In this document: in pieces, positions 1-7,720 of the stretch
Position numbering within the stretch: position 1 is the stretch's first letter
Layout: each line of letters begins with the position of its first letter
Assembly (NCBI GenBank): GCA_900314655.1
Contig: OMWC01000015.1
Span: 17,375 to 81,374 of the forward strand
Length of the DNA stretch: 64,000 nucleotides
Reading direction: 5' to 3'
From: an uncultured Prevotellaceae bacterium
Lineage (GTDB): Bacteria > Bacteroidota > Bacteroidia > Bacteroidales > Bacteroidaceae
Position numbers and translations under genes: made by a program
Notes under the pieces: model-generated
Seen by the model: only the letters and a program-made list of their open reading frames with translations
What the model was told of the DNA's origin: nothing
Databases searched by the model: none

Positions 1-511
1 TGAGTTCCACGGGAAACTGTTTGAAGAGGGGTGAGTCGGTGAAGGGGAAATAAATATTACGGTCGGTGACGTGTTTAAACACCCACTTCATGGTTCGCTC
101 ATAGACTTCTTCTGGTTTCCATGACGATGGCGGCATGGGGATGTCGAGCCGTTTGCAGGTAAGAGAGTCGAGCCCTCCTGTTTCGGTGCATACGAGAACC
201 TTGTCGCAATGCTCACTGAGCACACGCTGTAGGATAAGCTTTCCGATGAGACTTTCCGCCGACGACATGATGATGACGCCCCAGTCTTGCATGCCCTGTA
301 GTTCGTTGTAGTTGTACATCAGTACGTCCTCGGGGTATAGGCCGCTATTATAGTAACTGGAAAGTAGTCGGTCGAGCGTCTTCATATCCTTTTGGACATA
401 CAAGGAGACTATCTGGCGCTCGTAGTCGGCGGCTGTGGTACTGAGTCCCTGGGCATTCGCCTTGAAGAGCATCATTGTCAGGAGTGCAAGTGTAATGAAC
501 GTTGATTTCAT
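1..511 (-). CDS. Secreted protein of unknown function (3' end cut by window edge)
   Basis: The reverse strand is open from an ATG at 511 to the window edge, about 170 codons. Residues 1-20 form a signal peptide (MKSTFI, then a hydrophobic stretch ending ANA-QG). The mature part is a mixed alpha/beta sequence with DWGVIIMSSAESLIGKLI and EVYERTMKWVFKHV as its most recognisable stretches. I do not recognise the family. The hydrophobic DWGVIIMSS stretch resembles a beta strand entering a small nucleotide- or flavin-type fold, but this is a guess. The start is supported by the signal peptide beginning exactly there. The C-terminus is missing, so length comparison is impossible. Confidence 0.75.
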   Translation of the reverse strand, partial: MKSTFITLALLTMMLFKANAQGLSTTAADYERQIVSLYVQKDMKTLDRLLSSYYNSGLYPEDVLMYNYNELQGMQDWGVIIMSSAESLIGKLILQRVLSEHCDKVLVCTETGGLDSLTCKRLDIPMPPSSWKPEEVYERTMKWVFKHVTDRNIYFPFTDSPLFKQFPVEL

Positions 512-625
512 TGTTGCTTTGTTGCTTTGGTTTTCGTAACTGCATACACCCCAAATGGGTAATCGTTCACGGAAAAGTCATTTTTTATTAGTTTTTTTCT
601 GAATGGTAATCAAATTGGATACAAA

Positions 626-661
626 GAATGCCACTTTGCAGGTCTTTGCAGAGTGGCATTC
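626..661 (-). terminator. Hairpin downstream of metY
   Basis: GAATGCCACT and AGTGGCATTC form a 10-bp stem, with an inner TGCA pair extending it. It lies 18 bases past the metY stop and is followed on the minus strand by TTTG, so it probably ends metY transcription. Confidence 0.7.
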
Positions 662-679
662 GTATATATAAAAAATGTA

Positions 680-2038
680 TCAGATTTTGTCGAGTGCCTG
701 GCGGATATCGTCGAGGATGTCTTCTGCGTCCTCAATGCCTACGGAGAGGCGGATGAGGTCGGGTGCCACGCCTGCTTCGCGCAACTGCTCGTCGCTCATC
801 TGGCGGTGGGTATGGCTGGCGGGATGAAGCACACAGGTACGCGCATCAGCCACATGGGTGACGATGGCAATCATCTGCAGGGAGTCCATGAAGCGAATGG
901 CGGTTTCGCGGGTACCCTTGAGTCCGAAGGCCATTACGCCGCAAGAACCGTTAGGCAGGTATTTCTGTGCGCGCTCGTAGTTGGCGTCGGAGGGAAGTCC
1001 ACTGTAATGAACCCATGCTACGCGAGGATCGGCTTCGAGGAATTCAGCCACGCGCTGGGCGTTGCGGCAATGCTGCGGCACACGTAGGTGAAGAGTCTCA
1101 AGACCGAGGTTGAGGAGGAATGAATTCTGGGGTGCGGGTATGCTGCCGAGGTCGCGCATCAGTTGGCTGACGAGTTTCGTCAGGTAGGCTTTCTTGCCGA
1201 AGGCTTTGGTGTAGGTAAGGCCATGATACGACTCGTCGGGCGTGCAGAGTCCTGGATACTTAGGAAGTGAAGAGTGAAGAGTGAAAGGCAACGGGTAGGC
1301 GAGCTCTGCTCGGGAATGGAGTGAAGAATCACCCTTGTGGGTGCATGTCTCCCAGTCGAAGTTTCCGCTGTCAACGACGCATCCACCCACCTGTGTGGCA
1401 TGTCCGTCCATGTATTTGGTGGTTGAATGGGTGACGATGTCGGCTCCCCATTCGAAGGGACGGCAGTTGATGGGTGTGGCGAAGGTATTGTCGATCAGGA
1501 GGGGCACGCCGTTGCGATGGGCGATGCGGGCAAACTTCTCAATGTCGAGTACGTTACAACCGGGGTTGGAGATGGTTTCTCCGAAGAGCAGTTTGGTATT
1601 GGGTCGGAAAGCAGCCTGGATTTCCTCCTCGGAGGCTTCGGGATTCACGAATGTGCATTCTATGCCGAGCTTCTTGATGGTCACACCGAAAAGGTTGTAG
1701 GTTCCTCCATAGATTTCGTTGGAGGTGACGATATGGTCGCCGGCTTCACAGATGTTGAACACGGCATAGAAGTTGGCAGCTTGTCCGCTGCTGGTAAGCA
1801 CAGCCCCCACGCCCCCTTCGAGGGCGGCTATCTTGGCGGCCACGGCATCGTTGGTGGGATTCTGCAGGCGGGTGTAGAAGTATCCGTCTTTCTTCAGGTC
1901 GAAGAGCATGGCCATCTCTTCTGAATTGTCGTATTTGAAAGTGGTGCTCTGAATGATGGGGAGCACGCGTGGGTCACCATTCTTGGGTTCCCATCCTGCC
2001 TGCACGCATAGCGTGGCTGTCTTGAGGTTCTTCTTCAT
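680..2038 (-). CDS. metY: O-acetylhomoserine sulfhydrylase (PLP enzyme)
   Basis: A cytoplasmic Cys/Met-metabolism PLP enzyme that makes homocysteine from O-acetyl-L-homoserine and sulfide (or cysteine from O-acetylserine). Visible hallmarks are the N-terminal TATLCVQAGW, YTRLQNPT, SSGQAAN, the DNTFATP strand and the PLP lysine in THSTTKYMDGH (K208). Length, 452 aa, is about 25-30 aa more than usual. The excess is a continuous insertion at residues 231-258 between FDWE and KYPGL, encoded by repetitive DNA at 1265-1348, and the frame stays open through it. The gene stands alone with its own promoter (2070-2078) and terminator. Family assignment is firm. The preferred substrate, acetylhomoserine rather than acetylserine, is inferred from the family. 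Confidence 0.93.
   Translation of the reverse strand: MKKNLKTATLCVQAGWEPKNGDPRVLPIIQSTTFKYDNSEEMAMLFDLKKDGYFYTRLQNPTNDAVAAKIAALEGGVGAVLTSSGQAANFYAVFNICEAGDHIVTSNEIYGGTYNLFGVTIKKLGIECTFVNPEASEEEIQAAFRPNTKLLFGETISNPGCNVLDIEKFARIAHRNGVPLLIDNTFATPINCRPFEWGADIVTHSTTKYMDGHATQVGGCVVDSGNFDWETCTHKGDSSLHSRAELAYPLPFTLHSSLPKYPGLCTPDESYHGLTYTKAFGKKAYLTKLVSQLMRDLGSIPAPQNSFLLNLGLETLHLRVPQHCRNAQRVAEFLEADPRVAWVHYSGLPSDANYERAQKYLPNGSCGVMAFGLKGTRETAIRFMDSLQMIAIVTHVADARTCVLHPASHTHRQMSDEQLREAGVAPDLIRLSVGIEDAEDILDDIRQALDKI
1265..1348 (-). repeat. In-frame repeat insertion inside metY
   Basis: Three small repeats lie side by side. One is a heptad run (GTGAAGA units, 1264-1288), one a palindrome CGAGC-TCT-GCTCG (1300-1312), and one a palindrome CACCC-TTGT-GGGTG (1330-1343). 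Together they add about 28 codons to metY without breaking the frame. The heptad is the same sequence that lies between genes at 6404-6499. Confidence 0.7.
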
Positions 2039-2069
2039 AGATTTTAATGTTGTTGCTTGTTTTGTGAGT

Positions 2070-2078
2070 GCAAAGATA
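2070..2078 (-). promoter_or_regulatory. Bacteroidetes -7 element of metY
   Basis: TATCTTTGC on the minus strand, 31 bases before the metY ATG, matches TAnnTTTGC. Confidence 0.7.
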
Positions 2079-2120
2079 CGATTTTTTAAATAAAATTGAT
2101 ACGGAACAGAAAAAAAGTAT

Positions 2121-2129
2121 TATCTTTGC
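2121..2129 (+). promoter_or_regulatory. Bacteroidetes -7 element of the 2166-5305 operon
   Basis: TATCTTTGC lies 36 bases before the ATG at 2166. It is back to back with the metY promoter, so the two units diverge from one short intergenic region. Confidence 0.7.
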
Positions 2130-2165
2130 AAAAAGAAAAAGTTATCCGGACAATGTAATTCTATT

Positions 2166-2456
2166 ATGAAAAAGGTTTTATTGACAATTGTGCTGGTTCT
2201 TGCCCTGTTGGCAGGAGCATGCGCGCTGACGAATCCATCCAAGGAGAAGCATATCGATGCCATCCAGGAGGCCTATATGGGCAATCTGGACAGCAAGAGT
2301 CTGGACTTCCTTGACGGCAAGTCGCTTACTAAAATCGTACTGAAGGGTACGCTCGATTACAAGAGCTACGGGCTCTGCAGCACGGGTAGGATTATGGGAA
2401 AGGATGTCTCCTTTGGCATCCTCGGTCATGTTTTTGTAGTGGACAAAAAGAATTAA
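2166..2456 (+). CDS. Small exported protein of unknown function (DUF4359-like)
   Basis: A 96-aa protein with an N-terminal hydrophobic signal (MKKVLLTIVLVLALLAG), after which a cysteine at residue 20 could be lipidated, although the AGAC-AL context is only a moderate lipobox. The end, SFGILGHVFVVDKKN, resembles the small DUF4359-type family, which has no known function. It opens a run of same-strand genes, 15 bases ahead of the M48 protease, and shares the promoter at 2121. Periplasmic or membrane-associated location is inferred from the signal. The family link is tentative. Confidence 0.6.
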   Translation: MKKVLLTIVLVLALLAGACALTNPSKEKHIDAIQEAYMGNLDSKSLDFLDGKSLTKIVLKGTLDYKSYGLCSTGRIMGKDVSFGILGHVFVVDKKN

Positions 2457-2471
2457 TAACCAAATAGGGAT

Positions 2472-3386
2472 ATGAAAAAATTGAGATTGATGATGGTCAC
2501 CGCACTGGTAGTGCTGATGGCTGCCTGCGGTACGACACGTACGGTGCCCCTTACCGGCAGGACACAGAAAGTGGCTGACAATGCACAGATGTTGAGTCTT
2601 TCGCTCACCGAGTATCAGAACTACATGAAGACGGCCAAGAAATCTACCAACGCGCAGAACACCGCCATGGTGGAGCGCGTGGGCAAAAGGTTGGCTGCCG
2701 CCGTGGAGAACTATCTGCGTAACAATGGTTACGAGAGTGAGTTGCAGGGTTACCAATGGGAATTCAACCTGGTACAGAATAAAGAGGTGAATGCCTGGTG
2801 TATGCCCGGTGGAAAAATCGTGGTCTATGAAGGACTGTTGCCCGTCACACAGACGGAAGATGCATTGGCCATCGTGCTGGGTCATGAGATTGCACATGCC
2901 GTGGCTATGCACTCGGCAGAGCAGTATCAGAAGAAACTCAACCAGCAGTCGGGACTCCAGGCAGGAGCCGTGCTGGCACAAGTGCTGGGCATAGGTTCCA
3001 CGATGACTTCCGTGGGTGTGCAGGCCGCATCTCAATATCTGAGCTTCCGCAACCTGAGCTATTCGCGCGACCATGAGACCGAGGCCGACCATCTGGGACT
3101 TATCTTTGCCGCCATGGCCGGATACAATCCTGAAGTGGCCATCGACTTCTGGGGACGTATGGGAACGAGCAACGTGCCCGAGTGGCAGAGCTCTCACCCC
3201 AGCAACGAGAACCGTATAGCTGCCATCAAGAAGGAAATGCCCGAAGCCCTGCAGTACTATAATGCCTACAAGGCCGCCAATACGAAGGGCACTACCACCA
3301 CGAAGAAGGCCGCCACTACCACCACTACCAAGAAAGCCGCCACGACAACCAAGAAGAGTGGCAAGGGATTTAAGATTGGCGGTTGA
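2472..3386 (+). CDS. M48-family zinc metalloprotease lipoprotein
   Basis: A 304-aa envelope protease. The lipobox is MAAC (Cys19). The catalytic motif HEIAH is at residues 138-142, and the third ligand lies in SRDHETEADHLG. Family members (BepA/LoiP/Oma1 type) degrade misfolded membrane or outer-membrane proteins. The last 35 residues are a Thr/Lys low-complexity tail (KKAATTTT repeats) that is not part of the fold and may be a cell-wall or disordered anchor. The gene follows the small exported protein by 15 bases, and its stop overlaps the next gene's upstream reading frame. Together with NfeD and SPFH downstream it suggests an envelope quality-control operon. Confidence 0.9.
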   Translation: MKKLRLMMVTALVVLMAACGTTRTVPLTGRTQKVADNAQMLSLSLTEYQNYMKTAKKSTNAQNTAMVERVGKRLAAAVENYLRNNGYESELQGYQWEFNLVQNKEVNAWCMPGGKIVVYEGLLPVTQTEDALAIVLGHEIAHAVAMHSAEQYQKKLNQQSGLQAGAVLAQVLGIGSTMTSVGVQAASQYLSFRNLSYSRDHETEADHLGLIFAAMAGYNPEVAIDFWGRMGTSNVPEWQSSHPSNENRIAAIKKEMPEALQYYNAYKAANTKGTTTTKKAATTTTTKKAATTTKKSGKGFKIGG

Positions 3387-3394
3387 ACTCTCTG

Positions 3395-3847
3395 ATGATG
3401 ATCCTCCGTGCACCGAGGCCTTCCAGCGTGGGCGACATGCAGGCCACGGTGAGCCGCTTCTGGTGCAGGAAGGGTTTTACGGGCATTACCTTCTTCGGCC
3501 ATGTCTTCACGCGTACGCAGGAAGATGCCGACAGGTTCAATACCACCTTCGATGCGCTGAAGAACCACGAGATGATCCACGTGCGCCAGGCGCAGTCCAC
3601 GCATGATAGTTGGCTGCTCTTCTACGTGCAGTATCTCTGGTGCTCGCTGATGTGCATCGGCTACGTCAGGCGGATGAAGGGAGCGATGTACTACCTGAAT
3701 CCCTTCGAGATGGAAGCCTATCGCCGGATGTGGGAAAAAGACTATCTGGAGCGTTGCAGCGAGGGAGCCAACGAGTGGCGCGAGTTTCGCCGCATGTCGC
3801 TGGCCGCGCGTATGCGCTACGTGAAGAAGTACAACATAGCCCGCTGA
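3395..3847 (+). CDS. Small HExxH protein, possible membrane-associated zincin
   Basis: About 150 aa. A TTG at 3383 is also open, but the paired ATGs at 3395/3398 are more likely and sit just after the protease stop. The core is NHEMIHVRQ (residues 57-65), an HExxH zinc motif followed by a conserved RQ. It is followed by a hydrophobic segment (WLLFYVQYLWCSLMCIGYV) and then NPFEMEAYR, whose glutamate could be the third zinc ligand. Similar short proteins with NHE-IH-RQ occur in Bacteroidetes as uncharacterised proteins. Activity is unproven. Position between an M48 protease and NfeD/SPFH fits a membrane-proteostasis role. Confidence 0.65.
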   Translation: MMILRAPRPSSVGDMQATVSRFWCRKGFTGITFFGHVFTRTQEDADRFNTTFDALKNHEMIHVRQAQSTHDSWLLFYVQYLWCSLMCIGYVRRMKGAMYYLNPFEMEAYRRMWEKDYLERCSEGANEWREFRRMSLAARMRYVKKYNIAR

Positions 3848-3882
3848 GGAGACATATACCTTATTTAATTTTTAAAGAAATT

Positions 3883-4335
3883 ATGATAGAATACTTTGCA
3901 AGCCACATGTGGCAAGCCTGGACGGTGATAGCCGTTGCTTGCCTGATTCTTGAACTGATGAACGGCGATTTCTTCATCATGTGTTTTGCTATCGGCGGCG
4001 CATGCTCGGCCATTGCCGCTGCTATGGGTGCCGGCATCTATTGGCAGCTGGGCATCTTCGCGCTCTGTTCCGTGCTGAGTCTCTTCTTCGTGAGACCTGC
4101 CGCCTTGCGTTATCTCCACAAGAACGAGAGCGAGCGGGTGAGCAATGCCGATGCCATCATTGGGCGCGAAGGGCGCGTGGTGGAAACCATCGAGGTGGGA
4201 GGCTTCGGACGTGTAGCCATAGATGGCGACGTATGGAAAGCCGTTACCGAGGAAGATGCCGATATCCGGATTGGTCAGAAGGTGACCGTCGTTTCGCGCG
4301 AGAGCACCATCATTACCGTGAAATCATTAACTTAA
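3883..4335 (+). CDS. NfeD-like membrane protein
   Basis: A 150-aa protein with an N-terminal hydrophobic region of three to four membrane helices (WTVIAVACLILELMNGDF, then AIGGACSAIAAAMGAGI and a third segment). A soluble C-terminal OB-fold follows (IGREGRVVETI to GQKVTVVSRE), the standard short NfeD plan. NfeD proteins pair with SPFH proteins and are thought to organise membrane microdomains. The SPFH gene follows 16 bases later. I chose ATG 3883 because the upstream open frame overlaps the previous gene and is not protein-like. Confidence 0.88.
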   Translation: MIEYFASHMWQAWTVIAVACLILELMNGDFFIMCFAIGGACSAIAAAMGAGIYWQLGIFALCSVLSLFFVRPAALRYLHKNESERVSNADAIIGREGRVVETIEVGGFGRVAIDGDVWKAVTEEDADIRIGQKVTVVSRESTIITVKSLT

Positions 4336-4351
4336 AAAAATTATAGGAACT

Positions 4352-5305
4352 ATGAACATTGGATTAACCGTACTGATTATTATCGTCCTCTTGGCCCTCA
4401 TCCTGGTCAAGAAGAGTCTTATCATCATCCCCCAGAGCGAGACGAAAATCGTGGAGCGTCTGGGAAAATACTATGCCACGCTTCAGCCGGGCATCAACAT
4501 CATCATCCCCTTCATTGACCGTGCCAAGGAACTCATCACGCTCAATCGCGGACGTTATGTGTATTCCAATACCATCGATCTCCGCGAACAGGTCTATGAC
4601 TTCGACAAGCAGAACGTGATTACCAAGGATAACATCCAGATGGAAATCAACGCCTTGCTCTATTTCCAGATCATGGATCCCTTCAAGGCGGCTTATGAAA
4701 TCTCCAACCTTCCGAACGCTATCGAGAAACTGACGCAGACCACTCTGCGTAACATCATCGGTGAGATGGAACTCGACGAGACCCTCACCTCGCGCGATAC
4801 CATCAACACCAAGCTGCGCTCCGTGCTCGACGATGCCACCGACAAATGGGGCGTGAAGGTGAACCGCGTGGAACTCCAGGACATCACGCCTCCGTCCAGC
4901 GTGCTTCAGGCCATGGAGAAGCAGATGCAGGCCGAGCGCAACAAGCGTGCGCAGATTTTGACCTCTGAGGGTGAGAAGGCCGCTGAGATTCTTTCTTCAG
5001 AAGGTGAGAAGACGGCTATGATCAACCGTGCCGAAGCCACCAAGCAGCAAGCCATCCTGACCGCCGAAGGTGAGGCTCAGGCACGCATCCGCAAGGCTGA
5101 GGCTGAAGCCATCGCCATCGAGAAGATTACGGAGGCCGTGGGCAAGAGTTCCAATCCTGCCAATTACCTGCTGGCGCAGAAATATATCCAGATGATGGAA
5201 GAGCTGGCCAAGGGCGATCAGACCAAGACCGTCTATCTGCCTTACGAGGCCACCAATCTGATGGGCTCCATCGGCGGCATCAAGGATCTCTTCAAGGCAG
5301 AATAA
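4352..5305 (+). CDS. SPFH/band 7 (stomatin-like) protein
   Basis: A 317-aa protein with an N-terminal membrane anchor (LTVLIIIVLLALILV), followed by the band 7 domain (IIPQSETKIVERLGKYYATLQPG) and an Ala/Glu-rich coiled coil (residues about 190-270, with AERNKRAQ and TSEGEKAAE repeats). It ends in the conserved stretch around NPANYLLAQKYIQMM. It resembles QmcA/paraslipins. With NfeD and two proteases upstream it probably scaffolds membrane protein turnover. Length is normal for the family. Confidence 0.92.
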   Translation: MNIGLTVLIIIVLLALILVKKSLIIIPQSETKIVERLGKYYATLQPGINIIIPFIDRAKELITLNRGRYVYSNTIDLREQVYDFDKQNVITKDNIQMEINALLYFQIMDPFKAAYEISNLPNAIEKLTQTTLRNIIGEMELDETLTSRDTINTKLRSVLDDATDKWGVKVNRVELQDITPPSSVLQAMEKQMQAERNKRAQILTSEGEKAAEILSSEGEKTAMINRAEATKQQAILTAEGEAQARIRKAEAEAIAIEKITEAVGKSSNPANYLLAQKYIQMMEELAKGDQTKTVYLPYEATNLMGSIGGIKDLFKAE

Positions 5306-5322
5306 ATGAATGGTAGTTTTTT

Positions 5323-5353
5323 TTGAATCTTGAAACTTGAAACTTGAATCTTG
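5323..5353 (+). repeat. Heptad repeat TTGAAAC at the start of the epimerase gene
   Basis: Four units of TTGAATC/TTGAAAC with exact 7-bp period, plus a partial fifth (TTGG). The fifth unit supplies the TTG start codon of the following gene. Confidence 0.75.
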
Positions 5354-6409
5354 GAGAAAGTTTGTATTGTTTGCGGAGCACGCCCCAACTTCATCAAGGT
5401 GGCTCCATTGTTGAGGGCATTGAAAGACCGGCAGCGTGAGTTCTCGCTTGTCTATACGGGCAGCGAGAATGACCCTACGCTGGAGTCAACGCTCTTCGAG
5501 GATTTGCAGATTCCGCGTCCTGATGTGTATCTCGGTGTTGATAGCCAGAGTCTGAACGAAATCACGGGCCGCGTGATGGGTGAGTTTGACCGTTATCTCG
5601 AAACTCATCCCGCCGATGTGGTCATCGTTGTGGACGACCTGGCTTCTACGATGGCTGCTGCCATCGTCACCAAGAAGCGAGGCATACGCCTTGCCCATCT
5701 GGTGGCCGGCACACGCTCTTTCGATATCACCATGCCGAAGGAAGTGAACCGTCTGGTTATCGACGGACTCAGCGACTTGCTCTTCACGGCTGGTATCTCA
5801 TCTTCAAGCCATACCAACACCGAGGGCGTCTCTCAGAGCAAAGTATATATGGTGGGCAATATCTTGATTGATAATCTTCGCTATTGTCACGACCGCTGGC
5901 AGCGTCCCTCCCTGATGGATGAGTGTCATCTGGAGGAAGGAAAATACATCGTGTTGACCATCAATCGCAAGGCCCTCCTCAACAATCAGGAAAACCTCCA
6001 GCGCATGCTCACCGCCATTGCCGAGAATGCCGCCAATGTGCCAGTCGTAGCCTTCATAAGGATGGGCTCAGGTATCCACCATCACCCATCACCCATCACC
6101 TATCACCCTTCACTTCCTTACTTGCAGTTCGGCTATCTCACGGCTCATGCCCTGGGCGTGATAACGGATAGCGGAAACGTGGCCGAGGAAGCCACCTTCA
6201 ACCATGTGCCCTGCATCACGCTCAACAGCTACACCGAGCACATCGAGACGGTGAAAGTGGGAACCAATGTTTTGGTAGGCGAAGATCCCGAACTGCTTGG
6301 CAAGCAAGTAGCCGAGATGGTGAGTGGCACCTGGAAACACGGCGCACTTCCCGACCGATGGGACGGACGCACCGCCGAGCGCATCCTCCAGATATTAAGT
6401 GAAGAATGA
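5351..6409 (+). CDS. Divergent UDP-GlcNAc 2-epimerase (WecB-like)
   Basis: 352 aa of the non-hydrolysing UDP-N-acetylglucosamine 2-epimerase family, which interconverts UDP-GlcNAc and UDP-ManNAc. N-terminal CGARPNFIKVAPLL matches the family exactly, so the TTG at 5351 must be the start; a TGA lies two codons upstream. Several normally invariant positions differ. The HxEAGLRSFD motif reads HLVAGTRSFD, losing the glutamate, and DSGGLQEE reads DSGNVAEE. Residues 243-256 (HHHPSPITYHPSLP) are an insertion encoded by a 7-bp tandem repeat. The enzyme may have altered or lost activity. It follows the SPFH operon by 45 bases but may be separate. Confidence 0.82.
   Translation: MEKVCIVCGARPNFIKVAPLLRALKDRQREFSLVYTGSENDPTLESTLFEDLQIPRPDVYLGVDSQSLNEITGRVMGEFDRYLETHPADVVIVVDDLASTMAAAIVTKKRGIRLAHLVAGTRSFDITMPKEVNRLVIDGLSDLLFTAGISSSSHTNTEGVSQSKVYMVGNILIDNLRYCHDRWQRPSLMDECHLEEGKYIVLTINRKALLNNQENLQRMLTAIAENAANVPVVAFIRMGSGIHHHPSPITYHPSLPYLQFGYLTAHALGVITDSGNVAEEATFNHVPCITLNSYTEHIETVKVGTNVLVGEDPELLGKQVAEMVSGTWKHGALPDRWDGRTAERILQILSEE
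6074..6115 (+). repeat. Heptad repeat ATCACCC inside the epimerase gene
   Basis: Six units with exact 7-bp period (ATCCACC, ATCACCC twice, ATCACCT, ATCACCC, TTCACTT). They encode a His/Pro/Ser-rich stretch that has no counterpart in typical WecB. Confidence 0.75.
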
Positions 6410-6499
6410 AGAGTGAAGAGTGAAGAATTTGCTACCGCTCAGAGAGTAAAGGTCATCATTGACGCTTCGGGTTAATTCTTCACTCTTCACTCTTCACTT
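6404..6499. terminator. Bidirectional hairpin made of inverted heptad repeats
   Basis: GTGAAGA heptads at 6404-6429 face their reverse complement at 6474-6499, giving a 26-bp inverted repeat (two mismatches) around a 44-base loop. The arms include or touch the stop codons of the two convergent genes. It can serve as terminator for both. Confidence 0.65.
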
Positions 6500-7491
6500 T
6501 AAAACTCAAACCGCGCTACCAAGGGCAGATGATCGCTGAAGCCCCGTTGGTAGCGCATTCCGTTATAATTACGGTGAGGCTGTCTTCCCCCATATTTTGA
6601 ATCCTCTTCCGTCAGGAACTCAGGGTCGTGCACATATACCTCCTGAAAACTCCTGACCATCGCACTACTCACCAGGATATGGTCGATGTTCTCCCATCGG
6701 CCTTGATATTTATAGGTAGCCTTCGCCCCGTGATGCCCTATGGCACCCTCCGAGATGTTATGCAACCGCTGACTATGCAGATAAGTCAGCAGCGCATCGT
6801 TATCCCCATCGTTGAAGTCACCCGCCACGATGATTCGCGGATTCGGATGAAGACTGCGGATGGAATCAATGGAGGCCATCAGCCGTTCACCCACCACGCG
6901 CCGGTTAGGGCGCGTCTGCCGCTCACCGCCAAAACGGCTTGGAGCATGCACCACGAAGACGTGGAGTGTATCGCCGCTGATGATTTCGCCGCTGGCATAT
7001 AGAATATCGCGCGTAGGTCTCATCCCCGGCAGAGGCTTTACCCTGAGGGCATAGCTCCGAATGAGTCGGAAGGAAGTAGGTGCATAGAGCAGCGCCACGT
7101 CGATGCCGCGGAGGTCAGGACTCTGTGTAATCAGGTATTCGTAGCCCGCATTACGGAGCATCGAACGCTTCGTCAAGTCCCTGATCACCGAATCATTCTC
7201 CACTTCGCATAGGGCTACCATGTCTGGTAGTTGCCAAGTGGGAGACCCACCCCGGCCCTCCCTGTTTAGGGAGGGAGTTTGAGATTTAGCATCTTGTTCA
7301 CCGCACGAGATGATTTCCTGTCCGATGTTGTTGAGTTTTCGCCAGTAGCGTCCTTTGTTCCAGTGTCGTATGCTTGTGGGAGTCCATTCCATATCGTCCT
7401 TCCCCTCATCGTGCGTATAGTCGAAGAGGTTCTCGCAGTTCAGTTCCACGAATGTGAACAGCGTTGTCAATAAGAGTGCGCAAAGATTCAT
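6499..7491 (-). CDS. Endonuclease/exonuclease/phosphatase-family protein, probably secreted
   Basis: 330 aa of the EEP (DNase I-like) fold. Visible motifs in order are NCENLFDY, ALCEVEND (metal-binding Glu), VVHAPSRFGG, VAGDFNDGD and C-terminal SDHLPLVA, all catalytic-site elements. A short hydrophobic N-terminus (LCALLLTTLFTF) suggests export. Residues 70-86 are an insertion carrying PSLNREGRGG, encoded by a GC-rich palindromic repeat at 7244-7275, in a position where the family normally runs straight to the LPD-ALCEVEN strand. The substrate, nucleic acid or phospho-ester, cannot be told. Convergent with the epimerase gene. Confidence 0.87.
   Translation of the reverse strand: MNLCALLLTTLFTFVELNCENLFDYTHDEGKDDMEWTPTSIRHWNKGRYWRKLNNIGQEIISCGEQDAKSQTPSLNREGRGGSPTWQLPDMVALCEVENDSVIRDLTKRSMLRNAGYEYLITQSPDLRGIDVALLYAPTSFRLIRSYALRVKPLPGMRPTRDILYASGEIISGDTLHVFVVHAPSRFGGERQTRPNRRVVGERLMASIDSIRSLHPNPRIIVAGDFNDGDNDALLTYLHSQRLHNISEGAIGHHGAKATYKYQGRWENIDHILVSSAMVRSFQEVYVHDPEFLTEEDSKYGGRQPHRNYNGMRYQRGFSDHLPLVARFEF
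7244..7275 (+). repeat. GC-rich palindromic element inside the EEP gene
   Basis: Head GACCCACCCCGG followed by the palindrome CCCTCCCTGTTTAGGGAGGG. Near-identical copies lie at 42521-42552 (same strand) and, reverse-complemented, at 34285-34317. Confidence 0.85.
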
Positions 7492-7664
7492 CTGTCAGTA
7501 GTTATTCTTGCGTGCAAAAATAACGCTTTTTATTCATACACCCCGTATTTTTCGCCATTTTTTTGCTTTTTGTGAATCAGTTTTCTTTGCTAAGATGCAT
7601 CGGTTATCGATTTCTTTTTTGCAGATTTTCCATATTAAAAGTAAATAATCCCCCATCTTTTTTG

Positions 7665-7673
7665 TATCTTTGC
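7665..7673 (+). promoter_or_regulatory. -7 element of the Y1 transposase gene
   Basis: TATCTTTGC, 48 bases before ATG 7721. It excludes the upstream TTG at 7670 as the translation start. Confidence 0.7.
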
Positions 7674-7720
7674 CCTCGGTTCGGGGAGATCTTCTTGGAG
7701 CCAAATCATACACTTTTATA

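Noticed and set aside
680..2038. metY as a frameshifted pseudogene because of its extra segment
   Set aside because: The frame is open throughout and all catalytic motifs are intact on both sides of the insertion.
2178..3413. 411-codon antisense frame over the M48 protease
   Set aside because: Low-complexity His/Gly/Leu composition typical of an antisense shadow.
3262..3606. Overlapping frames at the Thr/Lys-rich end of the M48 protease
   Set aside because: Produced by the low-complexity tail; the true downstream gene starts near 3395 in another frame.
7670..7720. TTG at 7670 as the start of the Y1 transposase
   Set aside because: It lies within the -7 promoter element; ATG 7721 begins the conserved protein.
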